DNA of 61,000 nucleotides, taken from Adiantum capillus-veneris (lineage: Eukaryota; Streptophyta; Polypodiopsida; Polypodiales; Pteridaceae). A program made the translations under genes and the position numbers. Positions 32,868 through 44,858 of the stretch are shown in pieces; the stretch's first letter is position 1; each line of letters begins with the position of its first letter. Where the stretch lies: NCBI GenBank assembly GCA_014529385.2, contig CM043958.1:127497817-127558816 (forward strand), given 5' to 3'. The notes below the pieces were generated by a model. It had not been told where the DNA came from and did no database searches. It saw only the letters and a program-made list of their open reading frames with translations.

Positions 32868-33345
32868 TGTAACTATTTTCAGACTTATACTTGTACACAA
32901 AAGAACATAACAGTTCAAAAGAACATAACAATTCAAAAGACAACTAGCTTTAGACAAATGTCAATGATAAGCACAAAAACAACTCAATCTTTGATTCATT
33001 TTTGTACATCATAGTGAGAATGAGGTATCATTCTAGTGATTTGTACATAAGATAATCAAGAACAACTTATTCTAAAGTGAAAGAGGTCAGGTTCAATTCA
33101 ACAGTGATGGACAACATCTTAGCCAAAAAGATCCTAAGTAAAGATAGAGTCCTCAGATGCATGCACATAAACAAGACAACACATTTGTTAGCCTTGAATA
33201 TGTATTACAGGTGTCAACAAACCTATCATTTGTTATCCATGTCCTACTTAAAACCCTTTTTGCTTATTCTACCACCCGGAAAATATCTATTCTCACAACA
33301 GTAAGCCATAGATGAAAGTGACATGTGTGTGTCTGTGTGTGCGTG
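32868..33345. repeat. Long direct repeat, copy 1
   Basis: Pairs with 33967-34437. Shared blocks include 'CAAAAGAACATAACA', 'CTTTGATTCATTT', 'TGTACATCATAGTGAGAATGAGGTATCATTCTA', 'AAGATCCTAAGTAAAGATAG', 'AACAAGACAACA', and 'TTGTTAGCCTTGAATA'. 'GTTATCCATGTCCTACTTAAAACC' follows, and both end in a (GT)-rich tract after GAAAGTGAC. No known LTR ends or primer site are seen. Confidence 0.85.
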
Positions 33346-33966
33346 CGTGCGTGCATGCGCGTGCACTCAATGAGGTATCATATTCAATGAGTCGGCAATA
33401 GGCCCATTGAGTATGGGCCTACTGTCTCATTAGATTGATGAGAATAGAATAGTCAAGTGTTAGCCAAAGGGCTATATCATATCAAAAAATTCATGAGTCT
33501 CATCGGAGCTATAAGTAACAATGTTAATAGAGAGAATTATACTCCAGTCGGAGTTTCAAGGCTTTGTTATCCTGTAGAGAATAGCATGGATGTCATGCAT
33601 AGTCAATCACCATAAGTTTTCCATGCTTTAATTGGTTTCTATGGATAGTCCTCAAACAAACCGTCCATCCAAGAGTACTTCGTTTATAGGTAACATGTTC
33701 ATAAAATCATAAGAATCCAAATAATTACAGAAGGGTAAGTAATTTGGGATTAACCTACGATCTAAAACCAACAGAGTCAAAGACTACAATAGTTGTGAGC
33801 AGAAATTTTATCTATAGATCAGGAAAGACAACCTAATACATGTCAATCTAACAAGAAATTATAGAAAGTGGGTCCATCAAAGCCTATAGTCAAAAATCTC
33901 CAAAGCCAGCATCCTGATTTCCCAGCTTTCTTGGAGAACCTTGTGTTTAGGACGTGTGTGTTGTTG
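33346..33966. other. Spacer between direct repeats, with two-stem structure and hammerhead-like remnants
   Basis: Contains the stem-loop at 33386-33431 that matches the end of the Penelope-like element. On the minus strand it also holds hammerhead-like pieces at 33490-33557. No reverse transcriptase can be read here. It may be the eroded 3' tail of a second Penelope-like copy. Confidence 0.35.
33386..33431 (-). other. Second copy of the conserved two-stem structure
   Basis: Outer stem AATGAG (33386-33391) with CTCATT (33426-33431). Perfect 9-bp inner stem TAGGCCCAT (33399-33407) with ATGGGCCTA (33413-33421), loop TGAGT. The outer stem differs from 5285-5329 yet still pairs. Confidence 0.5.
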
Positions 33967-34391
33967 TTTTTAAACTTATACACAAAAGAACATAACAATT
34001 CAAAAGATAGCTGGCTTTAAACAAATGACAATGATTAGTACAAAAAAACTCAGTCTTTGATTCATTTATGTACATCATAGTGAGAATGAGGTATCATTCT
34101 ACTATTTTGTACATAAGATAGTCAAGAACAACTTATTCTCAAGTGAAAAAGGCTAGGTTCGACATTGGTGGACAACAGCTTAGGCGAAAAGATCCTAAGT
34201 AAAGATAGGGTCCTCACATGCATCCATATAAACAAGACAACAGATTTGTTAGCCTTGAATACGTATTACAGTTGTCAACAAACCTATCAGCTGTTATCCA
34301 TGTCCTACTTAAAACCTTTTTAACTTATACTTACCATCTATATAGTGTTAAATATCAACAAATATCCATTCTCATAAGCCACATATGAAAG

Positions 34392-34437
<46 letters not shown>
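33967..34437. repeat. Long direct repeat, copy 2
   Basis: Partner of 32868-33345 at roughly 85-90% identity by eye. It ends in (GT)n, which continues into a (GA)n tract. Confidence 0.85.

Positions 34438-34480
<43 letters not shown>
34398..34480. repeat. (GT)20(GA)n compound microsatellite
   Basis: GT for about 40 bases, then GA for about 42, with a clean switch as in other R1 copies. Confidence 0.97.
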
Positions 34481-34483
<3 letters not shown>

Positions 34484-35170
34484 CAAAGAAGATCATGACA
34501 TGGGAATAGCAAACCCAACAAAGAATCAAAGGAAAGACATGTTATGTTTTACTTTTCAACCATCAACTACATTAAAAGAACCAAAATTTCAATGCACAAG
34601 TATCATCAAACATTTTTTTGGGAGAATATGAGTGAATATATTAGAAAGAGGAAATAGTTACATCATCACAAGATGGAGCTTGTTCCAATATAGAGGAAAA
34701 AATACATCCAAAAAGGCATAGCACCTCAATAAATCTATTAATTAGAAATACTATATGAAAAATTATCGTCATCCTTTCTAAAATTTCATCCACCCAACCG
34801 CTTGCAAACAAATGGGTATAAGCATCAAAGAATTTATGTATGTGTTCCTAGTAAATATCAAGCTCCACAAGGAGTTCATAAGCAAGGACTTTGCAACATC
34901 CACAAGATCACTTTCCCAGCCATGAAAAAACTTCAAGAAAGAGTCCACATTGTCCACAAGATCTTCATTATATCTATACATATCATTCCAAATGAGGAAG
35001 GACGTTGACTGGTCGCTTATTGGGAAAACATTTATTACACCCTTTCATTCAAATATAAAATAAATTTTAAGCATGAATAGAATAGCAAAGAGTGGCGAGA
35101 AGCCTATAAAATCACAAAAAATAATATATTCTCATGGAGAATGTATACATTTAATGCTTGAAAGATGATG
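34481..35170. repeat. R1 repeat with the longest poly(A)-ended segment (copy 3)
   Basis: 'GTACCAAAGAAGATCATG' to 'CAATGCACAAGTATCATC' is R1. From 34612 TTTTTTTGGGAGAATATGAG starts the inserted segment, which here extends to about 35160 ('ATGTATACATTTAATGCTTG', also at 9108). The minus-strand frame 34981-34778 is unrecognised. Confidence 0.6.
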
Positions 35171-35289
35171 TAAGGGGAGGATATTTTGAGCCTCGTGAAT
35201 AGGCTGATGAGTATTATCACTCAATTCACCTTCATTGAGTGTCAAATTCCCATAAGTTATTTGTGCTCTTCAGTGTTGTTCTTGAAAGT

Positions 35290-35720
35290 TTTGCTAATAT
35301 TTCACATTGCTAGCACAGAAGGATCCTACACCCTCTTTGCAACATGTAATCAATGCACTAATTGAAGAGGAAAAGAAAGCAAAGAAGACCTTAGTCAATA
35401 AAGGGGCTTTCATTGCATCTTGATACACTATGATGAATAATAAAAAGTTCTATGAGTGTAGCAAATTAGGATATATTTTAAAATATTTCTAGAGGAATAA
35501 GTTTTGTAGCAAATGTGGCATCAAAGTTCATCCACCGATAAAATGCCTCAATAACAGGAGCAACAAAAAATACAAAGACAAAGGAAAAGTCAACCTTGCA
35601 ATAGAGGAAGAAGACAAAGACAAGGATCAAGAGGAGGAAAATTGTCTCCATGTCTGTACTACCCCTGATTACTATTACGAGTTTATTAATGTCACATATA
35701 TATGGTCTTACGTCTTTCAT
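35290..35720 (+). pseudogene. Copia-type gag remnant with two zinc knuckles
   Basis: The frame first reads FYECSKLGYILKYF, a knuckle that has lost ligands. After a stop it reads FCSKCGIKVHPPIKC, a complete CX2CX4HX4C knuckle at about 35505-35546. An acidic Lys/Glu/Asp stretch (EEEDKDKDQEEE) and HVCTTPDYYYEF follow. Paired knuckles with an acidic linker fit a Copia gag just before the protease. No protease or LTR is visible around it. Confidence 0.6.
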
Positions 35721-37200
35721 TTTTAAGGGGAAAATTCTTTATTCTACATAACATGTAATGGAAATGGCCTATGAACATTGAGAATAGTTGAATTAAGAGA
35801 CTATAGTGAGCATTTTTATGAGACTACTTTGAGAACATAGAGGGTGAACTTAATTAGAGGTAGCAACATAGCGCATGAACAATACATTTTTAAGAGAGAG
35901 AATTAGAGAACTTGACAACGGTTGAGGACCTGATTTATGTGGAGCCGGTCCCCCCTCCAAAAGGCTTTTGTATTATAATGTCTTCCATAATAAGAGACTT
36001 GATACAATACAAGCTTTGTGTTACTTAAGACCTTGATGGTGCAATGAAGATAGAGAGCTTCATGCACCACAATTATGCCCGTAACTTAGCTAAATGAAAG
36101 CATTAACTTATCTTTGGCCTCAATCACAAGAACTCAAAAACCTTCGAAGGTGGAGAGAGCTAGCAGGGAATGAGGGTAGGAAACAGAAAGAAGAAGCATT
36201 CATATGAGAAAGAAATAGTTCCTCACTTAACATCATTCTTCTTGCTTTAGCATAGCATAATATCATAGTAATGAAGATGGAGAATATGGAAAGCTTAAGC
36301 ATTGAAGCATGGATCTTGGTTGGATTTGCATTCCTTAGCCAAGAGTGTTGGTGTAGGCTCTCAACTTCTCAACAAGATTGGAGAAGGAGATGGAGTTCTT
36401 GCACTTTCACCAAGTGAGAATGAGCATGTGAGTGTGTGTGAGAGAGAGATTATACCCCCCAATCACACCCCCAAATTGCTTTGGTTGACCCCTCCTTGTA
36501 CCTCATGCTTGCATTTGATTGGACCCCTACAAGCCTAGCCAATCACATGCATAGTGCATATCAAGAAAGCATGCTAGCCTTAGGACAAGTGTCCTCCTTT
36601 CCCATTTAAGAGAGAGGAATTGATAAATGCATAAGAAATTAATTTAATTAGCTAAATTATCATTGGACCCCTCTAGGGATCAACCAATAGGCTTTAGGCA
36701 CCTTATGAGGGCAACATGGAGAGAAGCTTGACATGTGTCCTTGTTGCCTCTTTAGACTATGCTTGCCTTGAGTGAGTGTGTGTGTGTGTTGTCTCTCATG
36801 CTCCTACAAGTAGGGCTCGCCCCCCCCATTTGTAGGGATCTTTGTTGACTTTTTGAACACCTTAAATCCCTCAAGAATCTCAGTCATGAAGCACCTTAGG
36901 CACCTTAGTCATTAAGAACCTCATTCACCTTAGTCAGCAAGCACAACAAGCACATCAATCACCTTACTCAACAAGCACAACAAGCACCTTAAGCTTGGGC
37001 CGGGTTCGCACCTTAAGCACATCCCTAGCTTGCCTAAGGTCCTAGGTCTAAGGAATTTTAACACTAACTTTTGGAGGTCTTTAATGAAGCTAACCCTAAG
37101 GTCTTTCAAGCTCCATTACCTAGCATTGCTCTTTGATAGACCAACTCTCATTTGGACCCATTGACTTTGGTCCCGTGTTGAGATAGATCCATAAGCACAT
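35721..37200. other. No gene; probably includes the 3' LTR of element E
   Basis: The right part (to 37301) should be LTR of element E, whose far end I could not locate. A degenerate repeat of CACCTTA...AACAAGCACAACAAGCAC lies at 36885-37025. A short C run lies near 36820. No coding frame is convincing. Confidence 0.35.
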
Positions 37201-37221
37201 GTCTATATTCTAACTCTTCTT

Positions 37222-37316
37222 CTTATATATTCTCCCACATTAAGTGATCAGTTTAATATGAGAAAATCATTTGGGTTAGTTAGATATAAGATTTTATGAC
37301 ATTACCTCTCTCTTGA
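37222..37316 (-). promoter_or_regulatory. Element E: LTR start, TATA box and polypurine tract
   Basis: On the minus strand CAAGAGAGAGGTAA (37303-37316) is a polypurine tract followed by TGTCATAAAATC, the LTR start at 37301. TATATAAG lies at 37229-37222, 72 bases into the LTR. The pol genes of E lie upstream on the same strand, as required. Confidence 0.5.
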
Positions 37317-37679
37317 AATCATAGTCGTCCTTGACTATGAGGTAAAGGAGATAAAGCCTTAGTCATTAGTCTATGTTTCTTAGCAGGTAGAGGATCCCTT
37401 TTTACCCTACAACATCAGTCCAAGATGGACGACTAATCCATTTGGGGCTTGGGAGACTTAGCTGCCACAAGCATATCTGCTCTTTTTTCCATATCATAGT
37501 TCCGAAGTAGAGTGACAATTTCTACTTGGTGTTTGAGAGACATCGTCAACACAAACATGATTCTAGGCATGCATACTACTTAAATTTGTGCATAATAAAA
37601 AGAAAGTTAGTATTATAAGACAAAAACATTGATCATCTAAAGGAAACATTTACATTTGCTTACTCTAATGTAGCATTGT

Positions 37680-37995
37680 AAGTATTGACAAGGTTCATAC
37701 TATCCTTAAGCTATATTCCTTGCATCCATCTAGCATCTTCAAAAGCATAATTTTTGAACTTAATAAGATACTGTCAGATAATATTACCATGTTGTGGTAC
37801 CTTGTCCTCATGCCAAAGGATAGCTTTGGGTTGTAGCACCTCTTCTTGGTCTTTGATTTTTGGGGGGTCTTCAATTATTAGTTCTCTTGGTGGCTCTCCT
37901 TTGTAGGGCTTAAATAGGCTCACATGAAAAGCATTGTGTTTGAGACAATGTTTGGGCAACTTGAGTTGATAAGCCATGTCATTGATTGGCTTCAA
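37680..37995 (-). pseudogene. Element E integrase C-terminus and chromodomain
   Basis: The minus strand reads YQLKLPKHCLKHNAFHVSLF, the conserved end of Ty3/Gypsy integrases. An ILWHEDKVPQHGNII segment, a stop, and YLIKFKNYAFEDARWM follow, a chromodomain core. Chromodomains of chromoviruses bind marked histones and steer integration. Stops break the frame. Confidence 0.75.
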
Positions 37996-38059
37996 GATTT
38001 GAAAAGGACCATAGTATCTTTTTGGTAGTTTACCATAATACTTTTGGTGGCCCGTAGGA

Positions 38060-39004
38060 TTTTTTCCCGTTGCTTATCTTAATCGAGCCTTGAGAAACTT
38101 GAGTAAGACCCAATCATTTTCTTTGAACGTGAAGGCCCTTCTATGCTTATTAGTAGAGCAGCCTTTTGCCTTTGTTGAGAGATGGATATAGCCTCCTTAA
38201 TCTTTTGGAAAGACTCTTTTAAGTCATCGCTATACTCATCAGCCAACGAAGATCTTCCCATGTACTTTAAGTAGCAAGGGACTTTTAGGTCTTCCCTCTA
38301 TGATCTCAAAAGGGGCCTTTCTTGTAGTAATATGGGCAGTATTATTGTACGCATACTCTACAAGGGGTAAGTACTTCTTTCATTGTGAGCGTGGATCTAC
38401 ATCTGTAACATAAGTCTTTAGTAGATCGAGAATAGTAAGATTGGCTATCTCACTTTGGCCATCCGTTTGTGGGTGATAGGCCAAAGAGAAATTCAATCTT
38501 GTACCTAGATTTTCAAAGAGACCTTTCCAAAAATTACTGGTCATTCTAGGATCTCTATTTGACATGATGGATGTTGGCAATCCATGGTGTTTGAAAATTT
38601 GAGATATGAAGAGGATTGTCATTTGGTGTGCCTTAATAGTCTTTTTGACAAGAATAAAGTGTGCTAAACCTGTATTGTCCATATTCCCATATTCCCATGG
38701 ATATACTTGATTAATCCATGGATATACTCTCCCATGGTGAATTAGGGATTGGAAATGACTGGAGTAACCCAGGTTGCTTTCCTCTATCATACTTGGTCTT
38801 TTGGCATACCACACATTTTGAAACATACTCTTGTATGTATACTTTCATGGTAGGCCAATATAAGTACGCCTCTACTCCTTGAAGAGTAGGTTGAATGCCT
38901 CTATGTCCTGCATAAGAAGGAGCATGGGATTCATACATGACTTTCTCATGAAGGGAGTGAGTAACACATAGCATGTTTCCATGGAGAAGATAACCATCCT
39001 GCAA
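38060..39004 (-). pseudogene. Element E integrase
   Basis: The minus strand from 39004 has the zinc-binding part (ESHAPSYAGHRGIQPTL ... KCVVCQKTKYDRG) and WESISMD, the first catalytic Asp region. After a small rearrangement with a duplicated CATGGATATACT (38695-38725) it continues with FKHHGLPTSIMSNRDPRM (second Asp), FWKGLFENLGTRLNFSLAYH and HPQTDGQSEIANLTI (third acidic residue, Glu). LPLVEYAYN and helices to 38079 follow. Several frameshifts make it inactive. Confidence 0.8.
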
Positions 39005-39420
39005 GGTGAATAGTTCCTCTTTCTTCCCTAAGGAAAGGGGACTGACATTATATCTTTAAAATCAGGGTCAATAGCGTACTCATCTATCATAGAAGATAGA
39101 TCATTGTGAGTTTCTATAGACACTGCATTGACTCTTGGTCATCGTGAAAGTGCATCGGCCACTTGATTATGCTTAACAGCAACGTGAGCAATATGGAACT
39201 AAAATTGCAAAAGAGAATTTTCCCACCTCATTTGTTTGTCAAAAAGTTTGCATTTTGTCATGAATTACCTGAGACTTTAGTGGTCCGTGCGCAAAATAAA
39301 TGGATTTTCCAATAGATAGTGCTTCCATGTGTCTAGGGCATGTAACAACTAAAAGCTCTTTTTCATATATGTACAAGACCCATTCATAGGTATTGAGCCT
39401 TCGGCTCTCACATGCTATGG
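39005..39420 (-). pseudogene. Element E RNase H, 3' part, cut by element A
   Basis: The minus strand reads ACESRRLNTYEWV...YEKELL, then an ...HVAVKHNQVADALSR block, both typical of Gypsy RNase H. It is interrupted at 39420 by the first base of element A. The missing upstream part lies at 60207 and beyond, and the reading frame is continuous across the two break points when one TSD copy is counted. Confidence 0.85.
39416..39420. other. Target-site duplication of element A, left
   Basis: TATGG, repeated exactly at 60202-60206. Confidence 0.9.
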
Positions 39421-40243
39421 TGTTAGCAGCGGCTAACACAGGCTACACCAATTATGCACCAAGAGTGGATGTGCCATAGTACACAATATTTACTTTTCAT
39501 TGTATAGGGCTTGGGCTCATGTAGCAGTTCTAAAGTTGTATGAGTCTAGGCTAGAGAGCTCAAATTTATCCCATAGTTGAAGGGTTTGAGGCCCAAAGCT
39601 ATAAAAGAGCTCTATGCTTAATGAGTAGTCATTCTTGGGTGAGGACTCCTCTTTGTAGAGTGGATGGTCATGAGGCTCATGGGCTTTCCATGCCCATGTA
39701 GCTCTTGATTTCTAATAATCAATTACACCTTCTTTCTTATTAGTCTCTTTGTTTGATTATGTGGAGTGAGATTGTATTAGTGTGGTGGTAGATCTCTAAT
39801 CCCTTTTTTGAGTTAATCTATTCTATCCACACCATTGGCCATGGTGTGTGAGGGCTGTGCCTTCCTTCTCTTCATCTCTCTCTACAAGGTGCGGTTAGTG
39901 TGTATGCATACGTAGTCGTATTGAGGGGTTGTGCCGGAATGGACACACTAATGCAGAGTAGGTATGTTAATTGCATGCTTGTGTAGTTGTGATTAAGAGT
40001 CATTGATGTGAGAGGTTAATTTCAACCGCATGATTGTGTGCAAGTGATTAGTGAGTAGGAATGTGTTGTTGATTAGAGGAAGCCCCTTTCCATGGCTTCT
40101 CTCTATGATGAGAAGAAGGATCCCTTAAATCCTCTATGTCTATACATCCAAGGCTCGTGCTTCCATGCCCTAGCCGGGTTGTTGATCCACGATTTGACAA
40201 TTTTGTGGGTTGCGATTAGGTCGTGCTACAACACATCCCTACA
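39421..40243 (+). repeat. Element A 5' LTR
   Basis: Begins TGTTAGCAGCGGCTAACA, a 7-bp inverted repeat with a 4-base loop, and ends ACATCCCTACA. A TATA-like CTATAAAAGAG lies near 39600. A 62-codon frame at its right end (40092-40280) is also present in the other LTR but is not a recognised protein. Confidence 0.95.
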
Positions 40244-40245
40244 TT

Positions 40246-40260
40246 TGGCGCCGTTGCCAG
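40246..40260 (+). other. Primer-binding site, tRNA-Asp (element A)
   Basis: TGGCGCCGTTGCCAG matches the complement of the 3' end of plant tRNA-Asp except at the last bases. Plant Athila-type Ty3/Gypsy elements use this primer, which places A or its autonomous helper near that group. Confidence 0.85.
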
Positions 40261-42400
40261 AGATAGATAACTTAAGATAGCGAGTTTAGAATGTGTAGAA
40301 TATAGTAATGTCATTACTAATTTCTAGGTTTTTGAGTTTGTGTAACTTAATTTTGGTGTGATTTGATGATGTTTGTGCAAGAAATTGATGTTATTGTTGA
40401 GTTATGGATACCCCAAACCCCCAATTCTACCCCCAATTTCACTAGTTTCATGCTAACCCTTGCTAACTTCGCTTCTTTCCATGCAAATTGTACTAATTTC
40501 ATGCTAATTTCTACTAATTTTGACTAACCTTGCTAACCTAACCACTAACATTTGAAGTGTAAAGTATGTGAAATATCCTTGCAAGAGGAGGAATCATCAC
40601 TCTAATCAAGTTAATTGTGCTAATTTATGCCTAATTTGATGATTTGAGTGTGTGATTTTTTGACCTACAAATGTTCAATTTTGGAGCCGATTTGATGGTG
40701 CACACACAATGATGCGATGTCACGTGGAGCAAAGGAATAGCTTGGAGTGTAATTACGATGTAAGTGCACTTACTTGTTATGTCAATTCTTGATTGATCAA
40801 TGTGATTCAATTTGCTAATTATTTGCTAAAATTAGGTGTGTAACACAAATTGACCTACACTTTGCACCTAATTTGATACACTTTGAATGAAATTGATAGT
40901 CAAATTGTGACTAATGCGTGTGCACACACCAAAGAGGGAAAAAACTGTCAAAAATTTCAAGTGTGTGTGTACCTAATTTTTAGTGTGTGCATGCATATAA
41001 AGTGATGGAATTGATAATACATGAGTATGCAATCATGTAAATGATGAGTATGTGAGGCTAATTCAAACATTGGATAAGCCTAAATGCCAAAAAATTGGGC
41101 AAAAATTGAGTGTGTGTGCCCATCCATGACCACTTGATTTTCAATTATTGATGGTCAATTGGTACACCTAAATGGTTTTTGATTGTGAAATGTTCATAAA
41201 AAGTGTGTAAAATCATTAGGTATAAGCTTAAATTCATTTCCAATTGCGAAAAATTTGATCATTTGTGCTTAATTTGTGAGTGTGTGCATTGCTTGATTGG
41301 GTAAAAATAGTGTAAATTTTTAGAAATTGAGCATGCATGCATTTAATTATGCTTGATCAAACTTGCAATTTGTGCATTACGATGTGAAATTGATGGATTC
41401 ATTGCATAAAGTTTTGGTCTAAATTTGGGTATGTGTGCCTACTCAATGGCATTTGATATCCAAAATAGAGATGAATGATTGGTTTTGGATACTCATTTTG
41501 ATGATTAAAAGACCTAAAGGTTGGTGTGTGTATGCTTGATTGACGTGGGATGACTGAATTGATAAACCATTGAGGATGATTTGATAAAGATTTGCAATGT
41601 CGTGTATGCCAATTTGATGGAAATTGGTAAAATTTTTATTGAATTATGCCTTTGCAAATGCTATAATCAATTGTGTGTAAAAGTACAAACCAAATGACAA
41701 ATCTAAAAGGATTTGGATGATTAGAAAAATGGAATATGAGTAATTCAAGATTGCAATGATTGATGGTTGACTATGGAATTGCAATTGAGATAAAATTATG
41801 CTCTACATTCTTTGTATGTCATACTTGATCGATAGTCATCTTAAACCTTGTGAGCTTGCCTACAATTCAATAGGGGAAAGTGTGTCCCAATTGTTTTTGT
41901 TCATGCATTATGAATCGGACTAGAGTTGAGTGGATCATTAGTTTCCACCATTGTGTGTTCAATCAAGCATAATAGTAAGCAAGAGGAATGACAAGTCAAG
42001 CATTTTTTTTGCATGATTGCTTGAGAGCCTTATTAGATAAGGCAAGCATTAAAAAATGTCACAATGGCTTAGCATGATTGACTATGATGCACTTGAGAAA
42101 AAATTGTTGTGTTTGAGTGTCGAGCATTAAAATTATGGAGCTAGTTTGCATCATAATTCATAGAGAGGATTGAGATGGAAATTTCATTAAAATTTCAAGG
42201 TAACACGTTTTTTCAATTGATTCGCTACAAAATCGGGGGCTCAATTGGCTCATTAGTGCTTCATGAAATGATTTATGTGCATGGGAACAAACTCGCTCAC
42301 ACACTCCCTATGCCCATGGAGAAGCCCTCTTATAAGACTCATGCTTTGAAGACTCGATTGGCCCACAAAAGGCATCATGTCAAATCAAAAACACACAGTT
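40261..42400 (+). other. Element A interior, AT-rich non-coding part
   Basis: No frame with domain similarity. TGTGTGTGC and ATTTGATG motifs scatter throughout. A 76-codon frame at 42175-42405 matches nothing I know. Confidence 0.5.
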
Positions 42401-43310
<910 letters not shown>

Positions 43311-44329
43311 AAAGTAATAAAAGAAAAATGAATCAAAGAATTTAATGAGGCTTGTTCCTACCTCCACTTCCACCATAGCTTGCACTTATACACACGTTGA
43401 TGAGCCTCACCCACGTACCCTACCCCTTGAACTTGTTTTTTGGTTCTGTCACCTCAAGAGACATGAGATACAAAGATAAGAAAACCATTAAAATTTTTTG
43501 AAGACTCATAAAAAGGGTTGGCGTCTCTCTAACCACTTCATGGTGCCCAAAGATGATGTATACAAGACAATACCTTCAGTCCTGTGATTGATTTTTGGCA
43601 TTCACGATTGAGTTGTTGAGGTGATGACAATAATATCCAAAGAGGGAGCCGCATGCCAACATATTTTGAGTGATCAGAGAGTCATTGTGCATGGGTGCCT
43701 TGATTCTATATTGCTTTGTATGTCAAAATATGATGCATGACTGTGTGTGAAGAATAGATTTTAGTGCCTGGTTTGATTGAAATTATCATAACACTAAATG
43801 AATAATTCCTTGTGACATGCATAAGGGTTTGCGAGTTAGATTGGATGAAGAATTGTGCTTGGATTGGATTAGCTAGTTGCATGTTAGTGTCCGAATTGAA
43901 TGTAAAAATCACTACATAACACTAACCATTGAGCTTGCTCAAAGGACCATTGAATTATAATTGAGCATGATGTGGTGTTTGGTTTGATCAAAAGCTTTTT
44001 ACACTAAAAGACAAGTTCATTTTTATATTCCTGTAAGCTTCACTTTTGACAATAACTGAATGATGCATTGATACTTGGTCAAGAGTGAACATTGCTTGAT
44101 ACAATTTTTGTGCTTACTTTCAAAGAAAAATTCTTGCATAGCACTAACCTTCGTGTTAGTTTGGATGACCATGGGATAGTAAAATTTCAGACTTGTGATT
44201 GTGCATTTTTTAATGCTTGTGTTGAATTTCCAAATGCTTAAAAGCACTAACATTTGAGTTGTTTTGAAGGGGTGTGGCAGGAGTGTGATTTCATTGATCC
44301 AAGAAGGGGTCATCATTGCAAAATATTGT
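43311..44329 (+). other. Element A interior, AT-rich non-coding part 2
   Basis: Weakly repetitive: 'CACTAA(C/A)' followed by 'TTGAGTT' or 'TTGAGCTTG' recurs near 43790, 43920, 44150 and 44245. No coding frame. Confidence 0.4.
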
Positions 44330-44706
44330 AAAACTTGGCTACTTAGAGCCATTCCATGTCTGTGGAATAAAAGTTGTATATATGCTAGCTCATAGCTTGG
44401 TCAAAAATTAAAATTTTTCATTTTGAGCTAGTGTTTACCCAACTTTTTTGAGCTTTCAAGTACATAATTTGGCTAGTGAGAGCCATTCATTTTCATTTTA
44501 TCAAGTTGAAGTCATCTCTAGCTCATAGATTGCTCTTAAAATTGAAAATTTCATGTGAGCTAGTTGTTAGCCAACTTTTTGAAAAGCTTTGAAATGTTAA
44601 ATTTGGCTTTGAAGAGCCACTTCACTTTATAAAGTTTCATTATTTTCAGCTCTTGGCTTGTTTTAAATTCCATATTTCATTGAGCTAGAAATTAATCAAA
44701 CTTTTG
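44330..44706 (+). repeat. Three ~125-bp tandem units with conserved hairpins (element A)
   Basis: Each unit starts (A/T)TTGGCT-N4-5-AGAGCCA (44334, 44469, 44603), a small hairpin, and later has an AGCTC(A/T)... ...GAGCTAG pair and ends in AACTTTTT. Bases between pairing blocks vary more than the blocks. Confidence 0.6.
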
Positions 44707-44820
44707 AATCATGCATGAGAGATGGTAAACATTACAAAGTTTGCTTATGTAGAAGCATTTTACCTTTCTCATTGTTGATATGTATGCAAAAACTTGCTAC
44801 AAAGAGCATCATGTGCATAA

Positions 44821-44858
44821 CCAAAGGCATTTTTTTCCCTTGGGTTTTTTCCCTTTGG
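44821..44858 (+). repeat. Shared CCAAAGG...CCTTTGG hairpin motif, copy 2
   Basis: Nearly identical to 1628-1666, including both T runs and the downstream AGACCCTA. Confidence 0.5.

Noticed and set aside
33386-33431. Helitron 3' hairpin
   Set aside because: No CTRR end follows at the right distance at either copy and no 5' TC end was found.
36302-36538. Host gene fragment between the Copia gag remnant and element E
   Set aside because: No domain, and the region probably belongs to the E LTR.
40092-40280. Protein encoded at the right end of the A LTR
   Set aside because: The frame is present in both LTRs only because they are duplicates; in the 3' LTR it changes sequence without sign of constraint.
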